Source of the DNA: an uncultured Rhodospirillaceae bacterium
GTDB taxonomy: Bacteria; Pseudomonadota; Alphaproteobacteria; Rhodospirillales; UBA2165
NCBI GenBank assembly: GCA_913020445.1
Contig: CAJWAR010000018.1
Coordinates: forward strand, 1 to 64,000
Reading direction: 5' to 3'
DNA length: 64,000 bases
The position numbers and the translations under genes were made by a program. The stretch's first letter is position 1; every line of letters begins with the position of its first letter. Below, piece by piece: positions 1 through 8,646 of the stretch. A model generated the notes under the pieces. It was not told the origin of the DNA. It ran no database searches and saw only the letters and a program-made list of their open reading frames with translations.

Positions 1-180
1 GCAACGCCGGCAGAGAAATTTAACGAATGTGTTGCGTTGACCGGTTGAGGTCACAAGTGTAAAGCAGACATCGCTGAAATTTTCCGAAACAAACTGTTTT
101 CCGTACACGTTCTAAAATGTGTAATCCAATTTAGTTTTACAGCCAAAGACTAAATTCAATGTCAGCATTTAATCGCACTC

Positions 181-280
181 CCACCCTGCCCTCCCCCATC
201 AAGGGGGAGGGGGATTTGGTTGAATGCGTTTCAACAACTGTTTCCTCCCCCCAAGTTGGGGAGGATTAAGGTGGGGGGTA
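181..280. repeat. Two GC-rich interspersed repeat copies downstream of metZ
   Basis: Two related C/G-rich elements lie in the 280 bases before metZ ends. One is at about 181-219 (core CTCCCCCATCAAGGGGGAG) and one at about 243-279 (core CCTCCCCCCAAGTTGGGGAGG followed by a GGTGGGGGG tail). Each can fold as a short hairpin. A third relative occurs at 29287-29331. Such C-rich/G-rich elements are common dispersed non-coding repeats in alphaproteobacterial genomes (general knowledge). No T-run follows, so I do not call them terminators. I see nothing else in positions 1-180. Confidence 0.6.
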
Positions 281-1477
281 TCAAGCCGCCAGCGCTTGTT
301 CCAGATCTTCGATGATATCGTCGACATCCTCGAGACCGACCGACAGGCGCACCAGATTGTCGGTGATACCGACCTCAAGGCGGCCTTCCGGCGTCAAGCG
401 CTGATGGGTCGTCGTTGCCGGATGGGTCATCAGACTTTTGGCATCACCGAGATTGTTCGAGATATCGATCAACTCCATCGCGTTCAGGAACTTAAACGTC
501 CGCGCCATATCGCCATCCACCTCGAAGCAGACAACAGTGCCGGGTCCACTCATTTGCTTCTGAGCCAGATCATATTGCGGATGGCTTTTAAGCCCCGGGA
601 ACAGAACTTTTGATAATGTCGATTGGGCTTCTAAAAACTCAGCTACTATTTGCGCCGATTGACAATGGCGCTCAACGCGAAGTTCGAGCGTTTCCAAGCC
701 TTTCAAATGAACCCAGGCATTAAACGGGCTCAAGGACGGTCCGGTATGGCGCATAAACTGTTTGAGATCCTCATCTGACCATTCAACATCATCTGTCAGG
801 ATACAGCCACTCATCGCGCGGCCCTGACCATCGATATGCTTGGTGCCGGAATAGACCACGACATCGGCGCCAAGTTCCAGCGGTTTTTGCAGGATCGGCG
901 TCGCAAACACATTATCAACCACGACGCGGGCACCCGCTTGGTGAGCCATTTCTGCAACTGCGGGAATATCAATGATATCCATTTGCGGATTGGAGGGAGT
1001 TTCCATAAAGACGGCTGCCGTAGGCTCGCTCAAGGCCGCTTCCCACTCATCTAAATTGGTGCCATCCACCATCGTCGTCTCAATGCCGAATTTCGGCAAT
1101 AATTCCCGGCAGATATAATCGCACGAGCCAAACAACGCCTTGGAAGATACCAAACGGTCACCGGCGGAAACGCTGGCGGCCAATGACGCATAAACCGCCG
1201 CCATTCCCGTTGCCGTCGCCCGGCAGGACGCCGCCCCTTCGAGCAGCGCCATCCGCTCTTCAAACATGCCGACGGTTGGATTGGAAAAGCGCGAATAGAT
1301 GAAGCGGTCTTCCTCACCCTGGAATGCGCGCTGGGCCTGTTCTGCCGTGTCGTAGATATAGCCGGACGTCATGAAGATACCTTCATTGGTCTCGGCAAAG
1401 TTAGATCGATTTGTGCCGCCGCGCACCAAATTGGTCGCGGGCCGCCACTTCTTGTCTGCTGCGTTATCCTCAGCCAT
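281..1477 (-). CDS. metZ: O-succinylhomoserine sulfhydrylase (MetZ)
   Basis: This is a PLP enzyme of the Cys/Met metabolism family that makes homocysteine directly from O-succinylhomoserine and sulfide in cytosolic methionine synthesis. The 398-aa length is normal. The N-terminal 'NLVRGGTNRSNFAETNEG' and the Schiff-base lysine in 'YSGTKHIDGQGR' (about residue 210) are typical of MetZ rather than MetB or MetC, although these paralogues are hard to separate by eye. The start ATG at 1477 follows TAGGAG with 7-nt spacing. The gene stands alone on its strand. It is preceded by a SAM-II riboswitch and an intrinsic terminator, so expression should fall when SAM is abundant, which fits a methionine-biosynthesis role. 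Confidence 0.93.
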   Translation of the reverse strand: MAEDNAADKKWRPATNLVRGGTNRSNFAETNEGIFMTSGYIYDTAEQAQRAFQGEEDRFIYSRFSNPTVGMFEERMALLEGAASCRATATGMAAVYASLAASVSAGDRLVSSKALFGSCDYICRELLPKFGIETTMVDGTNLDEWEAALSEPTAAVFMETPSNPQMDIIDIPAVAEMAHQAGARVVVDNVFATPILQKPLELGADVVVYSGTKHIDGQGRAMSGCILTDDVEWSDEDLKQFMRHTGPSLSPFNAWVHLKGLETLELRVERHCQSAQIVAEFLEAQSTLSKVLFPGLKSHPQYDLAQKQMSGPGTVVCFEVDGDMARTFKFLNAMELIDISNNLGDAKSLMTHPATTTHQRLTPEGRLEVGITDNLVRLSVGLEDVDDIIEDLEQALAA

Positions 1478-1514
1478 TTTAAGTCTCCTAATTTTCGGCA
1501 GCCGAAGATTTTAT

Positions 1515-1545
1515 AAAAAAAATCCCCGGCCAAATCTGGTCGGGG
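1515..1545 (-). terminator. Attenuator hairpin between SAM-II aptamer and metZ
   Basis: On the minus strand CCCCGACC and GGCCGGGG form a stem of about 9 bp with one mismatch around a short AT-rich loop, followed by ATTTTTTTTAT. This is a canonical intrinsic terminator lying between the aptamer and the metZ start codon. The base of its left arm, CCGACC (1538-1543), is complementary to GGTCGG (1557-1562), which overlaps the last two conserved bases of the aptamer. A 6-bp antiterminator could therefore form when the aptamer is not folded. That is my reading of the sequence and is not tested. Confidence 0.85.
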
Positions 1546-1560
1546 CTTCTAACGCGCCGA

Positions 1561-1617
1561 CCTTTTAGCTCTGTTTATTTAGCGTGGCCGCAAGCCGGTC
1601 GTTCAAATCACCACGTG
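1561..1617 (-). promoter_or_regulatory. SAM-II riboswitch aptamer
   Basis: The minus strand reads CGTGGTGATTTG...GGCTTGCGGCCACG...TAAA...GCTAAAAGG. This matches the SAM-II (metA motif) consensus: a P1 stem of CGTGG with CCACG, the conserved GATTTG and CTTGC loop segments, and the 3' pseudoknot strand GCTAAAAGG. SAM-II riboswitches occur mainly in alphaproteobacteria upstream of methionine genes, and this one precedes metZ. The predicted transcription start lies at the first base of the aptamer. Confidence 0.93.
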
Positions 1618-1651
1618 AGATGTAAAATACTCTGGTTTTACATCTCGTCAA
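1617..1651 (-). promoter_or_regulatory. metZ promoter with embedded perfect 11-bp palindrome
   Basis: The minus strand has a -35 box TTGACG (1646-1651) and a -10 box TATTTT (1624-1629) 16 nt apart, placing the start near 1617, just at the aptamer. An 11-bp perfect inverted repeat, GAGATGTAAAA (1617-1627) and TTTTACATCTC (1636-1646), spans the promoter from -35 to -10. The location is that expected of a repressor operator. The binding protein is unknown. Confidence 0.65.
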
Positions 1652-1751
1652 GGGGTTATCTAATCTCGAGCAAAATTGTGATGGCGTATCGCTTGCCTGA
1701 CCGCGCCAACTCACTTAAGACTCTAGAAGAATTTTAAACAGGACAATCGTC

Positions 1752-3185
1752 ATGACAGATATAGCCACCACCGACGACATTTTCTTTAACCGCTCTGGGA
1801 TGGATCAAAAACGTGTCGAAGGCATTGTCGAAGACGCGCTGCATGGTGCTGATGACGGTGAACTATTCTTGGAATATAACCAAAGCGAAAGCTTTGTGTT
1901 TGATGACGGCCAGCTTAAAAACGCCAGCTTCGATACCATGCAGGGCTTTGGCCTCCGCGCCGTCGCCGGTGAAACTGCCGGCTATAGTCACGCATCGGAA
2001 CTGAGCGAAGAGGCCTTGAAGCGCGCCAACGCCACGGTCAAAGCGGTTCATGCCGGCCATGGCGGCACCATGGCAGCAGGCCCGTCGCCGACCAATCGCA
2101 GCCTCTATATCGATGACAATCCGCTTAACCTGGTGCCGTTCGAAACCAAAATAAAACTGCTATCGGATATTGATGCCTATGCGCGTGGCCTTGATGATCG
2201 CATCAAGCAGGTCTCCGCGTCTTTGTCCGGCGAATGGCAGGCCGTGCAAATACTGCGCGCCGATGGCAATCGGGCAGCCGATATTAGGCCCCTGGTGCGG
2301 CTCAATGTTTCGGTGGTTACCGGTGAAGGCGACCGCATGGAATCGGGCAATTATGGCACCGGTGGCCGCGAAACCTATGAAACCTATTTACAGGCCGAAA
2401 CCTGGCAGAGGGCGGTTGATGAAGCACTGCGCCAAGCCCTCGTAAATTTGGGCAGCGTGCCGGCACCCGCTGGTGAAATGCCGGTGGTCTTGGGCCCGGG
2501 CTGGCCGGCTATTTTGTTGCATGAAGCCATCGGGCACGGTCTCGAAGGCGATTTTAACCGCAAGAAAACCTCGGCCTTCGCCGAGTTGATGGGTAAGCGC
2601 GTCGCTGCTCCTGGCGTCACGGTCATTGACGACGGCACCATTGAAGACCGCCGGGGCTCGCTCACGATTGATGATGAAGGCACACCGGCTCAACGCACAG
2701 TTCTGATCGAAGACGGCATCCTGACGGGCTATATGCAGGACCGCATGAACGCGCATTTGATGGATGTTCCGTCTACCGGCAACGGGCGGCGTCAAAGCTA
2801 TGCTCATGCGCCAATGCCCCGGATGACCAACACGGTGATGGAAAATGGCGAACACAAGCCTGAGGAAATTATTAAATCGGTGAAAAAGGGGCTTTATGCC
2901 GTCAATTTTGGCGGTGGTCAGGTTGATATCACTTCCGGCAAATTTGTCTTCACCTGCACCGAGGCATATCAAATTGAAGACGGTAAACTCGGCGCAGCGG
3001 TGAAAGGCGCAACCCTGATCGGTAGCGGCCCGGAGGCGCTTAAAACAGTATCAATGATAGGCAATGATATGGCGCTTGATCCCGGCGTCGGCACCTGCGG
3101 CAAAGATGGCCAGGGTGTGCCGGTTGGTGTTGGTCAGCCGACCATGCTGCTGGATGAGCTCACGGTCGGCGGTACGGAAGTTTAA
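1752..3185 (+). CDS. tldD: Metalloprotease TldD
   Basis: TldD is the catalytic half of the TldD/TldE(PmbA) zinc protease, which degrades unfolded peptides in the cytosol and matures peptides such as microcins. The zinc-binding HExxxH is visible in 'HEAIGHGLEGD' at about residue 257. The C-terminal 'GTCGKDGQGVPVGVGQP' is the family's conserved end. The 477-aa length is usual. The ATG is preceded by GGACAA. The gene stands alone, divergent from metZ. Its partner pmbA is not in this window, which is normal because the two genes are usually unlinked. Confidence 0.95.
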   Translation: MTDIATTDDIFFNRSGMDQKRVEGIVEDALHGADDGELFLEYNQSESFVFDDGQLKNASFDTMQGFGLRAVAGETAGYSHASELSEEALKRANATVKAVHAGHGGTMAAGPSPTNRSLYIDDNPLNLVPFETKIKLLSDIDAYARGLDDRIKQVSASLSGEWQAVQILRADGNRAADIRPLVRLNVSVVTGEGDRMESGNYGTGGRETYETYLQAETWQRAVDEALRQALVNLGSVPAPAGEMPVVLGPGWPAILLHEAIGHGLEGDFNRKKTSAFAELMGKRVAAPGVTVIDDGTIEDRRGSLTIDDEGTPAQRTVLIEDGILTGYMQDRMNAHLMDVPSTGNGRRQSYAHAPMPRMTNTVMENGEHKPEEIIKSVKKGLYAVNFGGGQVDITSGKFVFTCTEAYQIEDGKLGAAVKGATLIGSGPEALKTVSMIGNDMALDPGVGTCGKDGQGVPVGVGQPTMLLDELTVGGTEV

Positions 3186-3361
3186 AAGACTTATTTTATT
3201 ATTTGGGTTTTACGAAAAATCAGGTTATCGCTACACCACCTCAAAATCAGCTTTGACCGCGAAAGCAAACATCTGGTTTGAAACTTAATAGCGGCTTCTT
3301 TCAGCCAATAGCAGCCATTCCTAGAATTCAGTCTGCCTATCAGCTTCTAACCGACGACAAC

Positions 3362-3967
3362 TTATAATTCCGGAGGTTCAGGTTTTTTTGGCCCACTTGT
3401 GTCTGCCATACCATTTGCCACCATTTCATCATAGTAAGCCTTGTATCCATCGGTCATTTTTTCAGGTGCCCCACGATCTCGAAATACCTGTTCATCCCAC
3501 TTTTTATCGATGCCGTGGCCCAGGATCATGCGGTTGAACCAGTTCCAACTTGCGCAGACGGAAATTACAATCGTCAAATCCTCTTCATTCCACCCCGCTC
3601 GATAACATTCCTTGGCATCTTCTTCTGTCATTTTACTAGGATCGAGAGTTAGTTTTTTTACGTATTTCAAAAGCGGCTTCAATTTGTCATCGACCGGTGC
3701 GGTGTCGATGTCGTCGAGCAATTGCTGAAATAGTTCTTCATCCACGCCCAAGGCCATACAAACGTTTTTGTGGGCACCAAAGCAAAAATCGCAGGCATTG
3801 AGAAGCGAACAATAGGCTGCAATAATTTCTTTTTCAGTCTGACTCGGACCGGCATCATAGTTCATAAGCCGATGAATGAACTCCATATAAGGTTCATATA
3901 AGTCCCACTTGGACAACTGCAATTGTGACATCGAAATAATGCCTTCGTAACTCGGAAAATACGTCAT
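3362..3967 (-). CDS. AhpD-like (carboxymuconolactone decarboxylase family) protein
   Basis: A 201-aa protein with the AhpD-like core: 'LLNACDFCFGAHKNV' around residue 60 supplies the CxxC plus His of this family, whose members act as thiol peroxidases or peroxidase partners. It resembles the 'peroxidase-related' subgroup. GAGG lies 8 nt before the first ATG, supporting that start rather than the internal MSQLQ. It is the last gene of a possible leftward run gshA - secreted protein - SBP - this gene, with a 58-nt gap. A link to glutathione or redox defence is inferred from the domain and the neighbourhood only. Confidence 0.8.
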   Translation of the reverse strand: MTYFPSYEGIISMSQLQLSKWDLYEPYMEFIHRLMNYDAGPSQTEKEIIAAYCSLLNACDFCFGAHKNVCMALGVDEELFQQLLDDIDTAPVDDKLKPLLKYVKKLTLDPSKMTEEDAKECYRAGWNEEDLTIVISVCASWNWFNRMILGHGIDKKWDEQVFRDRGAPEKMTDGYKAYYDEMVANGMADTSGPKKPEPPEL

Positions 3968-4025
3968 AAGCCAGACCTCATTAATTAATCAGATAATGGA
4001 AGTTTTGAATTTGTTTAAAAAGTTG

Positions 4026-4748
4026 CTACGACGCAACCTGAAGCTTGCCGGTAACGCCATGACGATTAATTAATTCATCGATTAATCCGCCTGCCTTCGC
4101 CTCTTCGACAAACGCTTGCAAAAAAGTGGCGGCGGCTGAATTTTTAAGCTGTGTGCCAATCGCTTGTTCCACAGCCATAAAACCGCCATCTAGGATACGA
4201 GTTCCCGGCAGCTTCTCGATGTTTTCGTTTAATGCAGGCCGGAGTCCCGCCAACGCATCCAATTTTTCGGTGGCGAATAAATCAACGGCTGCCGGCAACC
4301 CCTCGGCGCGGTGAAGATCGGCTTGTTTTAGGCTCCGAGTGAGAAAAAGATCATACGCACTTGTCGCCGATACGGCAATGCGCACGCCTGATTGGTCAAC
4401 GTCTTCAACTGTTTGATACGGCGACCCAACAGGCACGAGATAGGTTGCTTCGATTTCGACATAAGGATCGGTAAATAAAATAAATTCGGCCCGTGCGGGT
4501 TCGTCCGCGATCATGGCGATATCGCAGGCTTCGTTTTTTATCGCTTCTGCTGTGCCGCCCGGCGTCTCACAGGGGACATAGGAAACTTTGACACCCAATT
4601 TATCGGCAATGGCGCGGGCGATATCAGGCGACACGCCTGCCGGACTGCCATCTTCTGATTTGCCCGTCACCAGAAATATATTGGCCAGATTAATACCCGC
4701 CCGGAGGATGCCAGAAGGCGCCAGTTCAGCGATGACTTCAGTATACAT
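4026..4748 (-). CDS. Substrate-binding domain protein (SBP_bac_3 type) without signal peptide
   Basis: A 240-aa protein with the two-lobed amino-acid-binding fold: 'GILRAGINLANIFLV', 'GVSPDIARAIADKLGVKVSYV', 'ACDIAMIADEPARAEFILFTDPY', and a second lobe with 'GVRIAVSATSAYDLFLTR'. Periplasmic members begin with a signal peptide, but this one starts MYTEVIAELAPSG with no hydrophobic stretch. It is therefore probably cytosolic, or uses a start I cannot see. No ABC permease or ATPase is next to it. It lies 12 nt downstream of the small secreted protein gene, probably in the same transcript. The ligand is unknown. Confidence 0.75.
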   Translation of the reverse strand: MYTEVIAELAPSGILRAGINLANIFLVTGKSEDGSPAGVSPDIARAIADKLGVKVSYVPCETPGGTAEAIKNEACDIAMIADEPARAEFILFTDPYVEIEATYLVPVGSPYQTVEDVDQSGVRIAVSATSAYDLFLTRSLKQADLHRAEGLPAAVDLFATEKLDALAGLRPALNENIEKLPGTRILDGGFMAVEQAIGTQLKNSAAATFLQAFVEEAKAGGLIDELINRHGVTGKLQVAS

Positions 4749-4760
4749 TTTGATTAATTC

Positions 4761-5084
4761 CTAACTCGTTGGCGCGGGACACGGCTCCCATTCTTCAAAT
4801 TGAGAGCTGCCGGATCTCGTTCGATGCGCCAACTCATCATGTTGCACGACAAAATCGGCGCTCTCACCGGCATAGTTCTCACCGGCCGGAATTTTATAGG
4901 AGAATTGATGGCGATCGTATTCGCCTTCCACCCGCTTGCCGCTTGGGGTGATAATGATTGGCCCTTCGATTTTGACCCGCTGTCCTTTATGGCACCAGGT
5001 GCCGTCAATGGCATCGGCCTGAACTGGACCCGTAAACCCCAAAGCAAACACAATGGATAAAACAAAAACTAATTTGGTGGTCAT
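4761..5084 (-). CDS. Small secreted protein of unknown function
   Basis: A 107-aa product beginning MTTKLVFVLSIVFALGFTGPVQADA, a clear Sec signal peptide with a likely cut after QADA. The mature part has two cysteines (near 'GTWCHKGQ' and 'WEPCPAP'), which may pair. I do not recognise the family. The ORF track starts five codons earlier, but GGAGGAATT sits 7 nt before the ATG at 5084, which decides the start. It lies between gshA (46-nt gap) and the SBP-like gene (12-nt gap). Confidence 0.7.
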   Translation of the reverse strand: MTTKLVFVLSIVFALGFTGPVQADAIDGTWCHKGQRVKIEGPIIITPSGKRVEGEYDRHQFSYKIPAGENYAGESADFVVQHDELAHRTRSGSSQFEEWEPCPAPTS

Positions 5085-5130
5085 CAATAATTCCTCCAAA
5101 TAATTTTATCGGCAATTTTGGGGCCTTTAT

Positions 5131-6492
5131 TTAGTAGGCGTAATCCTTGAATACCGGATCAACACTGCCGCCCCAATCGCCATCATAATGGCTCAATAAT
5201 TCTTCGGCTGGGGTAATCCCGCTTTCGGCAATGGCATGCAGCGGATTGAGGAATACCGTTTCATCCTGGTCCGATCCATCTGTTTTTGCCCGGCGTTCAA
5301 GGCCTTGTTTGGCAATGGCCAGGACATCCTTGGCCAGATCTTGAACCGTGCCTCCTCTAAACGGTGTTTTGAGGGCCGCGACAGGTACTCGATCGCGCAG
5401 CGCCGCAACTTCGTCATAGCGCCAATCACTGATCAGCGCGGTGACATCTTTGAGCGCTTGATCGTCATAGAGCAGCCCCACCCAAAAGGCCGGCAACGCA
5501 CAGAGATTTTTCGACGGCCCGCCATCAGCACCCCGCATTTCAATAAATTTCTTCAGCCGCACTTCAGGAAAAGCTGTGGTCAGATGGTCCTCCCAATCTT
5601 TGATACTGGGGGTTTCACCGGGTAGCGCCGGCAGCTTGCCCATCATGAAATCTCGGAAGGACTGACCGGACGCATCAATATATTTACCGTCGCGATAAAC
5701 GAAATACATCGGCACATCAAGCATGTAATCGACATAGGCCTCGAAACCGAAATTATCTTCAAACACAAAGGGCATGACACCACAGCGGTCGGGATCAGTA
5801 TCGGTCCAGATGTGGCTGCGGAAACTTAGGAATTCATTTTTCTTACCATCGCGGAACGGCGAATTGGCCCAGAGCGCCGTCGCCAAGGGCTGCAAGGCGA
5901 GCGCCACCCGAAACATCTCAACCATATGATCTTCTGAGCGAAAATCGAGGTTAACCTGCACCGTGCAGGTTGCCAGCATCATGTGATGCCCGAGGCTGCC
6001 GCGCTTCGGCATGTATTCGCGCATAATTTTGTAGCGCCCTTTGGGCATCCATTCGACGTCATCCAAAGACCATTTCGGCTGATAGCCAAGCCCTAAAAAG
6101 CCGACGCCTAAACCATCGGCAACTTCTTTGACCTGCTTGATATGTCCCGTCACCTCACGGCAGGTCTGATGGATGGTTTCCAGCGGCGCACCGGAAAGTT
6201 CGACCTGTCCACCCGGCTCCAACGTGATGGAACTGTGGTCCGGTTGGGTCAGCGCAATCGGCCGGCCATTTTCAATTACCGGCTCCCAGCCATGTTCAGT
6301 GAGCTTTTCCAGCAAGGCCCGAATGCCGCTTGGGCCCGCATAGCTCAGAGGCTTTAAGGTCTTAAGATCAAAGGCAAACTTTTCGTGCTCGGTACCGATC
6401 CGCCAATCTTTCTCGGGCTTGCAGCCTGCCGCGATGTAAGCGGTCAATTGCGCCTTATCGACGATTTTTTCATTCTTAGGTGATGAATTCAT
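5131..6492 (-). CDS. gshA: Glutamate--cysteine ligase, plant/alphaproteobacterial type
   Basis: Catalyses the first, ATP-dependent step of glutathione synthesis in the cytosol. The 453-aa protein carries '[12 protein letters not shown]' near the N terminus, '[21 protein letters not shown]' in the middle and '[10 protein letters not shown]', the signature of the redox-regulated plant-type GCL also used by many alphaproteobacteria. It lies 18 nt downstream of rsmE on the same strand, a conserved alphaproteobacterial pair. The glutathione synthetase gene is not in this window. Confidence 0.93.
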   Translation of the reverse strand: MNSSPKNEKIVDKAQLTAYIAAGCKPEKDWRIGTEHEKFAFDLKTLKPLSYAGPSGIRALLEKLTEHGWEPVIENGRPIALTQPDHSSITLEPGGQVELSGAPLETIHQTCREVTGHIKQVKEVADGLGVGFLGLGYQPKWSLDDVEWMPKGRYKIMREYMPKRGSLGHHMMLATCTVQVNLDFRSEDHMVEMFRVALALQPLATALWANSPFRDGKKNEFLSFRSHIWTDTDPDRCGVMPFVFEDNFGFEAYVDYMLDVPMYFVYRDGKYIDASGQSFRDFMMGKLPALPGETPSIKDWEDHLTTAFPEVRLKKFIEMRGADGGPSKNLCALPAFWVGLLYDDQALKDVTALISDWRYDEVAALRDRVPVAALKTPFRGGTVQDLAKDVLAIAKQGLERRAKTDGSDQDETVFLNPLHAIAESGITPAEELLSHYDGDWGGSVDPVFKDYAY

Positions 6493-6510
6493 TCAGGTTT
6501 ACTTTCAAAT

Positions 6511-7269
6511 TTAGGTATTGATTTCGGCAATAGTCGACTGCCCCACGAGTTCTTGCCAAAGGGCGAGCGCTGCCAAGGCAGCGGTTTCGGCGCGTAGAAT
6601 CCTACCCCCCAAGGTGACTTTGGTAACAAAGGGCAGATTCCCCAAGAGGTCAAGCTCGGATGGAGAAAACCCACCCTCGGGCCCGATCAAAATAGCGTCA
6701 CAGGGCTGGCCTCCATCAGATGTCCGGAGCGCTGACATAGAAACACCCCCTTTCTCACCTGCGGTTTCATCCATCACCAGAAGCCGGCGTGACGCATCCC
6801 AATTGTCGAGCAGTTCAGGCAACGTCAATGGCCCGGTAATTTCCGGCACGGTCAAGCGATGGCATTGCTCGGCAGCTTCAATTGCATTGGCGCGGAGACG
6901 ATCGATTTTCACCCGTTCAATGTTGGTATGGTCGGTTATTACTGTGGCCAATTTAGCAACCCCTAACTCGGTTGCCTTTTCGGCAATCATGTCGATGCGG
7001 CTTTTCTTTATCGGCGCGAAAATCAACCAAATGTCGGGTTCATCCATTTGTGGACGATTTTGCTCCAGCAATTTTACCGTCATGCTGCGTTTCGAGCTGT
7101 CGACAATCTCAGCCGAAAACTCGCCATCGCGGCCATTGAAGAGCGCGACCTGCGCGCCGGGCGAGAGTCGCATGACATTTCTTAAATAGTGAAGCTGTCC
7201 GGCCTTGATCTCAAGATCAAGGCCTGGCTGCAAGTCGGCTTCGACAAATAGTCTGATATTAGACGCCAT
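6511..7269 (-). CDS. rsmE: 16S rRNA m3U1498 methyltransferase RsmE
   Basis: A SPOUT-fold (knotted) RNA methyltransferase of 252 aa that uses SAM to methylate 16S rRNA. The knot motifs 'ILIGPEGGFSPSEL' and 'VTLGGRILRAETAALAAL' are both present near the C terminus, and the N-terminal PUA-like segment begins 'IRLFVEADL'. The track start at 7278 is a TTG. The ATG at 7269 (MASNIRLF) fits the family better, although neither has a strong ribosome-binding site. It is the first gene of the leftward rsmE-gshA unit. Confidence 0.92.
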   Translation of the reverse strand: MASNIRLFVEADLQPGLDLEIKAGQLHYLRNVMRLSPGAQVALFNGRDGEFSAEIVDSSKRSMTVKLLEQNRPQMDEPDIWLIFAPIKKSRIDMIAEKATELGVAKLATVITDHTNIERVKIDRLRANAIEAAEQCHRLTVPEITGPLTLPELLDNWDASRRLLVMDETAGEKGGVSMSALRTSDGGQPCDAILIGPEGGFSPSELDLLGNLPFVTKVTLGGRILRAETAALAALALWQELVGQSTIAEINT

Positions 7270-7525
7270 AAAGTTCAATCTGTTTCAAAAAGGGGTTTTG
7301 TTTCAATACAGTGATATTAGAAACTGCACTAAGTCCCTAAACCATTCAATACCGGTTCTAAATACCCGCAAATGGATTCTTGGAACCATTCCAAGGATTC
7401 TTATATCGTTAGACGACCAAACAATAATTGACTGTTGTTTCGTTGCTGGCTTCACAGATACGTGATAGTGCTAATTTCAACAATAATAAAATTTGCTATT
7501 CAAAAAACTTATTGGGGAGACCATC

Positions 7526-8530
7526 ATGTTGAAATTTTCACTTTCACGACGAGTCGTAATTGGCGCTGCCGCCGCCGCATTTATCGCAATTTCCGGCACC
7601 AATGTTTCGGCCGCCGGTAAAAGCGAAATGCATGTCGCATTTGGCGATGTGCCGGGTGCCGACATGCTCAATTTTCTGGCGGCTGTTTACCGGGCAGAAA
7701 AGCGCGGTGTCAAAGTTAAAGTCAGCTATCTTCAGTCAGAAGATATTGCTTCTCAAGCCGTCGTCAGCGGCCAAGCCGACATCGGTGTCGGCACGCCTTA
7801 CGCTTTGATCCAAAAAGTTAAAGCGCCGATCCGGATGTTCTATCAGCTCAGCGCCTTGCGCTTTTTTCCGATTGTTAATGTGACGAAATACAAAACTTGG
7901 AAAGATTTGGACGGCGCGCCGATGTATGTCCATTCTCGGGGTTCCGGCACTGAGGCAATTATGAATTTGATGGCTAAGAAAAACGGCATCAAATATGCCA
8001 GTGTCAGCTATCTGCCAGGTTCCGCCGTCCGCGCCGGCGCCATGTTGCAGGGCCGCATCGGGGCAACGATTGTTGATTCCGAGCGTCGCCGGTTGCTGCT
8101 CAGAAAAGATCCCAACAAATTCAAAATGCTGCCGATGCCAACGATTAACGCCAGCGACGAAGCACTTTATGCCAACACAAATTTCTTGAAAAAAGAAAGT
8201 GCCGCGATCAACATTCTGCTGGAAGAATTGCTGCAGGTTTGGCGGGAAGTCAACAAAAACCAAAATGTCATTTTGGGTATGCGAAAAAAGTATAATTTGC
8301 TACCCGACATGCATAAAAAAGACGTCAAAGAAATCCTACCCTATTATAAAGAAACAGCGTCGACCGGTGCTTTCTCGAACAATGGTGGCGGTGCTGCAGC
8401 CGTTAAAGGTGATTTCGAGTTTTATGGCTTTGCCGGCACCATCAAAGGTGATCCGAAATCCCACAAAATTGCTGATTACTGGTATCTTGGTCCGCTTAAC
8501 AAAGCGCTCAAGAAACTTGGCACCATGTAA
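7526..8530 (+). CDS. ABC transporter periplasmic substrate-binding protein (NMT1/SsuA/TauA type)
   Basis: A 334-aa periplasmic solute receptor of the nitrate/sulfonate/taurine family. The N terminus MLKFSLSRRVVIGAAAAAFI...VSA is a signal peptide. The 'SRRVVIG' start resembles a twin-arginine motif, so Tat export is possible. The body has typical blocks such as 'VVSGQADIGVGTPYALIQ' and 'YVHSRGSGTEAIMNLMA'. The track start at 7493 is a TTG upstream, but GGGGAG 8 nt before the ATG at 7526 fixes the true start. It is the first gene of a four-gene ABC operon. The substrate cannot be named from sequence. Confidence 0.88.
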   Translation: MLKFSLSRRVVIGAAAAAFIAISGTNVSAAGKSEMHVAFGDVPGADMLNFLAAVYRAEKRGVKVKVSYLQSEDIASQAVVSGQADIGVGTPYALIQKVKAPIRMFYQLSALRFFPIVNVTKYKTWKDLDGAPMYVHSRGSGTEAIMNLMAKKNGIKYASVSYLPGSAVRAGAMLQGRIGATIVDSERRRLLLRKDPNKFKMLPMPTINASDEALYANTNFLKKESAAINILLEELLQVWREVNKNQNVILGMRKKYNLLPDMHKKDVKEILPYYKETASTGAFSNNGGGAAAVKGDFEFYGFAGTIKGDPKSHKIADYWYLGPLNKALKKLGTM

Positions 8531-8646
8531 GAATCAGAATTTGGTTTCTTAGGTTAGTTGCGAATGGCAAAATAACGACCAGCTGGGACAGATATTTGTC
8601 CGGCTGGCCCTGATTGCCAATCAATTTACTCGGAGCATTAAAATTT

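Noticed and set aside
7379-7395. CTTGGAA-CCA-TTCCAAG palindrome upstream of the ABC operon
   Set aside because: Only 7-bp arms with no promoter boxes placed around it. Possible operator but not supportable alone.
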